From Tubulanus polymorphus (Eukaryota; Nemertea; Palaeonemertea; Tubulaniformes; Tubulanidae): a DNA stretch of 64,000 nucleotides. Shown here in pieces: positions 59,238-64,000 of the stretch. The DNA lies in assembly GCF_964204645.1 (NCBI RefSeq), contig NC_134027.1, positions 13,628,485 to 13,692,484 of the forward strand. The letters are read 5' to 3'. A program made the translations under genes and the position numbers. Position 1 is the first letter of the stretch. Every line of letters starts with the position of its first letter. Under the pieces are notes generated by a model. The model worked only from the letters and a program-made list of their open reading frames with translations. It did no database searches and had not been told where the DNA came from.

Positions 59238-60480
59238 AAAAATAATTATGGGGAAGCCATTTATGGCGAACGTTTCATTGGACTAAGTTTGAATTTTAAA
59301 TGCTCATTGCTGGTGAGAATATAATTATTTCACATATCGCCATAGGTATTGTTTCGTTTTAATACCCGTTGATTGAGATCGAAGTGAAGCGAGCGTTCAC
59401 TACACAAGGCCTCCACGTGCGCGGGACGGGAGTGCTAAACATTAGACTGTTGCACACACAAACACACGCTCATGCAGACTACTATATGGAGATGCAGTAA
59501 CGCTGCTTGGTGCGTGCACGTTTGGTATGATAACAGGCTGAATAATCGTCATAGCAGAAGATGAGCGCTGTGTTTTCTGTTTGATAAAATTTGTAATAAA
59601 TTGTAATTTCTTGTGACCTGTAAATACTAAGCACCAAACTATAGGTATAGGTCGAGGTCTGACTATTGTAGCGGTAAATTCCAGGATTTAAAACGATCTA
59701 ATACTACGCCCTGTTGTTTTAGCTTCCGCGGCCATACATTGGCAGGCGCGGATCCAGGGCCATACAGTGACTACAGCACAGTGAAAAAGGGCACCAACTT
59801 TGAAAAGGGCCAGTATTAATGCCCAGCGAGCGAGTTTGAGTGCAATCGTATCATGCCACTAAATGTGTCTTCACATTCAATTCGCTTTTAGCCTTTTTTA
59901 GATATTTGGTCAAAATTTGCCTTTTCTGGATTAAATTTATAGAGCGACAATAATTTCTTTTTTAGAATAGTGCCCTTTTGAGTAAAAATGCCTTAGATTG
60001 CCTTTTATGATTTTGGGCAATTTATTTCATCCACATTTCGCTTTAGGCCTTGTACAGAAAGGCAATTATTTTTTTATGACGCACAAATTGTGTGCCCTTT
60101 TATTTACTTTTTTCCCGAAACATAAATTTTTCAAGGGCATCTGAAAACTGCGACTACCGCACATGCTGCATGTGCGATAGTCTGGATCCGCGCCTGATTG
60201 GAAGAGGTTTCATTTCCAAGACTCAATATTCAGCCACCCTCTGATATATATGTGACATCATATGAATTTTATTTGAATATTTTTTCATATTGTGAAATTA
60301 TTTTTATTTAAATATAAAATAGTTTCCAATGCCGCGTCTACCTGTACCCTACGAAATTTTGGACGTAGACCATAAACAAATGTTTATCTTTGGTCTTACT
60401 TGACTACAAAATAATTCTTTAAGAAAAATAAAATACAATATAAACTTCTAGAACTTTGAAGTCATGAATTAAAAAGATTA
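59238..60480 (+). repeat. Family-5 repeat, copy 2, interrupted by hAT-like element
   Basis: Blocks 59238-59690 and 60268-60480 match 25578-25990 and 26492-26703. Confidence 0.75.
59743..60196. mobile_element. hAT-like MITE (CAGGCGCGGATCCAG ends)
   Basis: Left end CAGGCGCGGATCCAG and right end CTGGATCCGCGCCTG are perfect inverted repeats. ATTGG is duplicated at 59738-59742 and 60197-60201. Length 454 bases, no transposase. CAGGCGCGGATCCAG-type termini are widespread among animal hAT MITEs. Confidence 0.8.
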
Positions 60481-61306
60481 ATAAATGCTTCCTAAACTTT
60501 TATGATAAAATTGAAATATTTTAATAGATATGAGCACATGGAACTATATTTAATGCACGTAAGCCTACCGATATATGGCAGAAAAGTGCCTCGAGCAAAC
60601 TACCAACGATCGCCTTTGAGCACCTAGAAATATGAAATGTTTTCGGGGGATTCCTGAAAAGGGCTAGGGTCTTAGGTGCTTGTCTACTACGTTCCGCCAT
60701 GCTTAGATTTCGACCCAGCGAGAACACTGAACTTCAAGGTCTTTGTATACGGACATCAGGAAGCACTGAATAGCCAAATAACTTAGTATTTTTATATTGG
60801 ATTGGTACCTAGGCATATTTTGTCACCACAATCTCATAATTGTAGCTCATGACAGCTTTGGTTTTTGTAACCAGGGGTTGTGGGATAATGAAATATGTCA
60901 ATATGTATTTGTACCTTGACATATCTTGTTTCCATTATCATTTGCCAATTTCTTGCTCATGACGTGCTCTAAATTATGGCAAATTACAGTTACAAGGTCA
61001 TTGGTGTCTATATGTTCACTAGAGGGTGTCGAAAAGCGGAGTAACATATTACGCGTATTCCTATAGAAAGTGGTGGTTGGGCATATTTTGTAACCGCAAT
61101 CGCAGTTGCAGAATTGGAATTTTGTAGCTCATTCACCAGAATGTGTTGTATGACTAAATGAATAACATTGCATTTCTATATAACTGAATCTATACTATTA
61201 AGCAGAACGGACAGTATTTACTGCGACACATTATAGGGAAATTAATGCATGCATTGAAACGTCCTTTTACTGATGCTTAATACCAGTTTTTCCTGTCATG
61301 TAGTTA

Positions 61307-61931
61307 CCGTATTTTCCGGCCAATAAGCCGATTTTCTAGCCTCAGATTTTTACCCAAAATATCGTGATCGGCTTATTGGGCGGATACGATCTGACGTAAA
61401 AAATCACTTCCCGATCTATGCCACTCTAATGCTCTCAATGATCGTCAAAATCAAGAAAAGTGGTCGATATTTATTTGAGGTCATTATTTACTACCAAGTA
61501 TAATCTATTTTGAACTATTTTATTTTTACTTTGATTGTTCCATCACCGCACAGCGGCAATGGTATACATTTATAGAACGCGCGAGTTCATCGTACTACCA
61601 CGTGTCAGTTCATACATTAGTATATATGCAAATCAGCAGTGAGCTGCGTACTGCGTGTATGGCTGTGTGTATAGTAATCAGCTGAGTGAGTCTATATATA
61701 GCACAGTCACTCGGCGATGATAGTATACACAGCACTCTCACACATCGGCGGGCGCTACTGTCGGCCTCTTAAATCGTCAATTAAGACGAACTAATTGACA
61801 AATCAGTGAATTAAAATCTCTGATGAAGGGCCTCGGCTTATTGGGCGAAGCTTTATGAAATCCATGTATTTTAGGCTAAAAAACTGCCCTCGGCTTATTG
61901 GCCGAGTCGGCTTATTGGCCGGAAAATACGG
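61307..61931. mobile_element. Tc1/mariner-like non-autonomous element (CCGTATTTTCCGG ends)
   Basis: Left end CCGTATTTTCCGGCCAATAA and right end TTATTGGCCGGAAAATACGG are perfect inverted repeats with TA on both sides (61305-61306 and 61932-61933). A CGGCTTATTGG motif recurs internally near both ends. Length 625 bases, no transposase. Confidence 0.85.
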
Positions 61932-61933
61932 TA

Positions 61934-63409
61934 CATGTTTCAAACAGATTGGTGGTCCGAGGGAGTCACAATATCCATTCTAACCCGGGCTAAAATTCGG
62001 TTAAAAAAGATGTGTTTGCCATCTAACAGTAAAGTACCGTACTATCGTAATTTACTGACCTGCAGCATCAGAACAGTACATGATGACACAGTTTTCTCAA
62101 CACTGATTTGTGCCTCAGTTGTTTAAAACATTGGTTAAGACATTCATCACACGTAATCTTTGGATCAAATTTAATATGATTGGACTTACTGATATGTTCT
62201 GACCATGTTGCGGGTCCATACATACGCAGCGTCTCAGAATGGTTCTTGAAGGTGGACAGGCCCATTGGGCAGTTTTTCAGATTGGTTCCATACCACAGTT
62301 AGGTTACTGACAGATATGGAGGCCCAAACGCAGCCTCTTGGGATGGCTCTGGGGGCTGCTGATGAGTGCGTTCGTGGTAAATTTTGTGAGAGAGAATTCA
62401 AATAGTACATACAGTTTTTGGGGAAGGGTAAACAAATATAATGTAAAACTTTGTACAGGGAGGGGGTCAAAGCAAAATGTACGTACTATTCTGACAGGAG
62501 CTCTCTTAAGAGAATGTATTTATATACGAGAGATATCAAAGAAATAATGTCAAACAGTAATACAAAATACAGAATCCTAATATCATCGTCGAGCGACTAT
62601 CTCGGCAATTTTCAATTAATAGTCCCTCAATTTAAGCATAATATCATTCAATTTGCGAATGGAGGGGCTTTTTAAATGAACGTACGGGTGGTGTGGCCAA
62701 TATAGAAAGTACAAAGATCGAATGAGGAAGGGCCTAAAAACGGCTGGGAAAGAATTTACTGTTAATTATTTGAATGATAGGTTTTGTACCACAGACAGGT
62801 CAGACGGGGTAGGGGGTGTGGGGTTGGTTCCTAGAACTCTAAACATGTGAAGCATTTAGATTCATTTCCCGGCCAATATTAATGAATGATTTTCGTTAGC
62901 AAAAAATAACAGGATTCTGCATTTATGTGCCATCCATTGGACGGGTATTCAGCTAGTATGTATAGTAATGCATATGAATAATCACAACAATCAATTGCAA
63001 AATCATAAGATATTACTACTTCTATGATTGACTTCCATGAGTATGAAGCTTTTTTTTAATGATATGATTAGTTCAACAAGGGTTGTGTAATATTGAAAAA
63101 GTTATATTGTCAGGGTTTTCGCCAAGTGAGCATAGTGTCCCCGAACCTCTAGTTGGATTTTGGATTGGTTCAGTATTTACAGCACCTTAGGACAATTAAA
63201 GAACAGGCTTCAGATAAGTTTTAGGGTACTGTAGATCTGAAAATACAAATTTTGATTCTTTGTCATACGGTTTTTATGGTTGAAGACCATATAGCAGGGT
63301 TCGTAGCGGGCCTTGAAATCCTTGAATAGCCTTGAATTGTCAAGAGGAAATACAAGGCCTTGAAAAGCTTTGAATTTAGGACTTTGGTCTTGAAGATTGA
63401 TTCTAGGGA
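61934..63409. other. Intron sequence with no recognised gene
   Basis: No CELSR exon (GAIN, GPS or seven-helix) or other coding homology was recognised. A family-3-like 3' end (AAGTGAGCATAGTGTCCCCG) lies at about 63125-63150. The short open frames look like chance. Confidence 0.55.
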
Positions 63410-64000
63410 AAAATGTCGCAAATCTGTAGATTTATGACTGTTTTTTTGTAATGATGGAAATTTTGATAACAGCGCATGGGTGACGATGTCTAATGCATGG
63501 TATATAAATCGTATTGATTCCTTGTTTTATCCTTCGAGACCCATGTTGTACAGTAGATGTCTATTTGAGTCATTGAGGAAATCCACTACTATGTATATTC
63601 ATGATGAATCATCATTCAGTTGTGTTATTACTGCATGTATAGTGCTTTTCATGAAGATGTCAATTGACTTAGACCATGAATCCCCTATGAAATCCCGCCA
63701 AAAACATCTGGTTGGTGTTTACATCAGATTTTATTTTTAAAAAAGATGTTTTTCTTGGTATTTCCATCTTAATTATTTGCAAAAAGTAAGTTTTCTTCCA
63801 CCATTTGAATTCAACCCAATACAGTTTTCACACTTTTTTTCCGTTATATTTCCAAGAAAATCTGTATTGCAACCAATTAAAACGTCATTAGTGTAGGCAT
63901 TCAGTCACCGGCTCAAAATTATTAAATTTCTTGAAGTTGCTATAGTTGGCCGTGTCAGTGAATATCAGTGAATTCAGGTCAGCAGTGGCACAATGAACCC
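63410..64000 (+). repeat. Family-7 repeat, copy 3, running into the window end
   Basis: Matches 53755-54470 in order and orientation to the last bases of the window, so the copy probably continues beyond 64000. Confidence 0.65.

Noticed and set aside
1-64000. CRISPR array, bacterial operon or prophage
   Set aside because: All coding signal is spliced eukaryotic sequence; repeats are transposon-derived or microsatellite, without regular spacers.

Overview
The window is AT-rich, intron-rich metazoan nuclear DNA. It holds most of the ectodomain part of one plus-strand gene, a CELSR/Flamingo (Starry night) adhesion GPCR, the atypical-cadherin receptor of planar cell polarity. Nineteen coding exons can be read between 523 and 56774, and a possible 23-base microexon makes a twentieth. 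Together they encode about 2,290 residues. In order these give a signal peptide, an N-terminal region ending in a furin-type RVRR site, nine cadherin repeats, the Flamingo box, EGF1-3, LamG1, EGF4, LamG2, EGF5-6, a laminin-type EGF, a HormR domain and the start of the GAIN domain. The GPS, seven-helix region and cytoplasmic tail are not seen and must lie beyond 64000. Repeat families and BEL/Pao, Gypsy, Penelope and KDZ traces suggest a marine invertebrate, perhaps a deuterostome such as a hemichordate; this species guess is weak.

Layout: 1-510 upstream flank; 523-4099 one giant exon with nearly all nine cadherin repeats; 7857-8509 end of cadherin 9 plus Flamingo box and EGF1; 13392-27712 EGF2, EGF3, LamG1 and EGF4 on small exons; 27713-42459 a 14.7-kb intron full of mobile DNA; 42460-44444 LamG2, EGF5, EGF6; 49256-56774 laminin EGF, HormR and the GAIN start; 56775-64000 intron with no further exon recognised.

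The introns are packed with transposons, often nested. The most striking is a 4.3-kb DNA transposon of the KDZ/Zisupton type (27894-32203). It has terminal inverted repeats, clusters of a palindromic CTCGGCCGAG motif at both ends, a spliced minus-strand transposase that looks damaged, and a second two-exon plus-strand gene facing it. Next to it lies a 4,214-bp perfect-register direct tandem duplication (33009-37222 and 37223-41436) in which I saw one base difference. Each unit carries a LINE reverse-transcriptase tail and a broken Gypsy-type protease. Other elements whose ends can be placed to the base include piggyBac-like (TTAA), Tc1/mariner-like (TA), hAT-like and Harbinger-like MITEs, a Penelope-type fragment with a hammerhead-like core, a tRNA-derived SINE and a BEL/Pao fragment.

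No bacterial-type operon, CRISPR array or rRNA is present. The biology is one developmental receptor gene whose introns have accumulated several layers of transposons.
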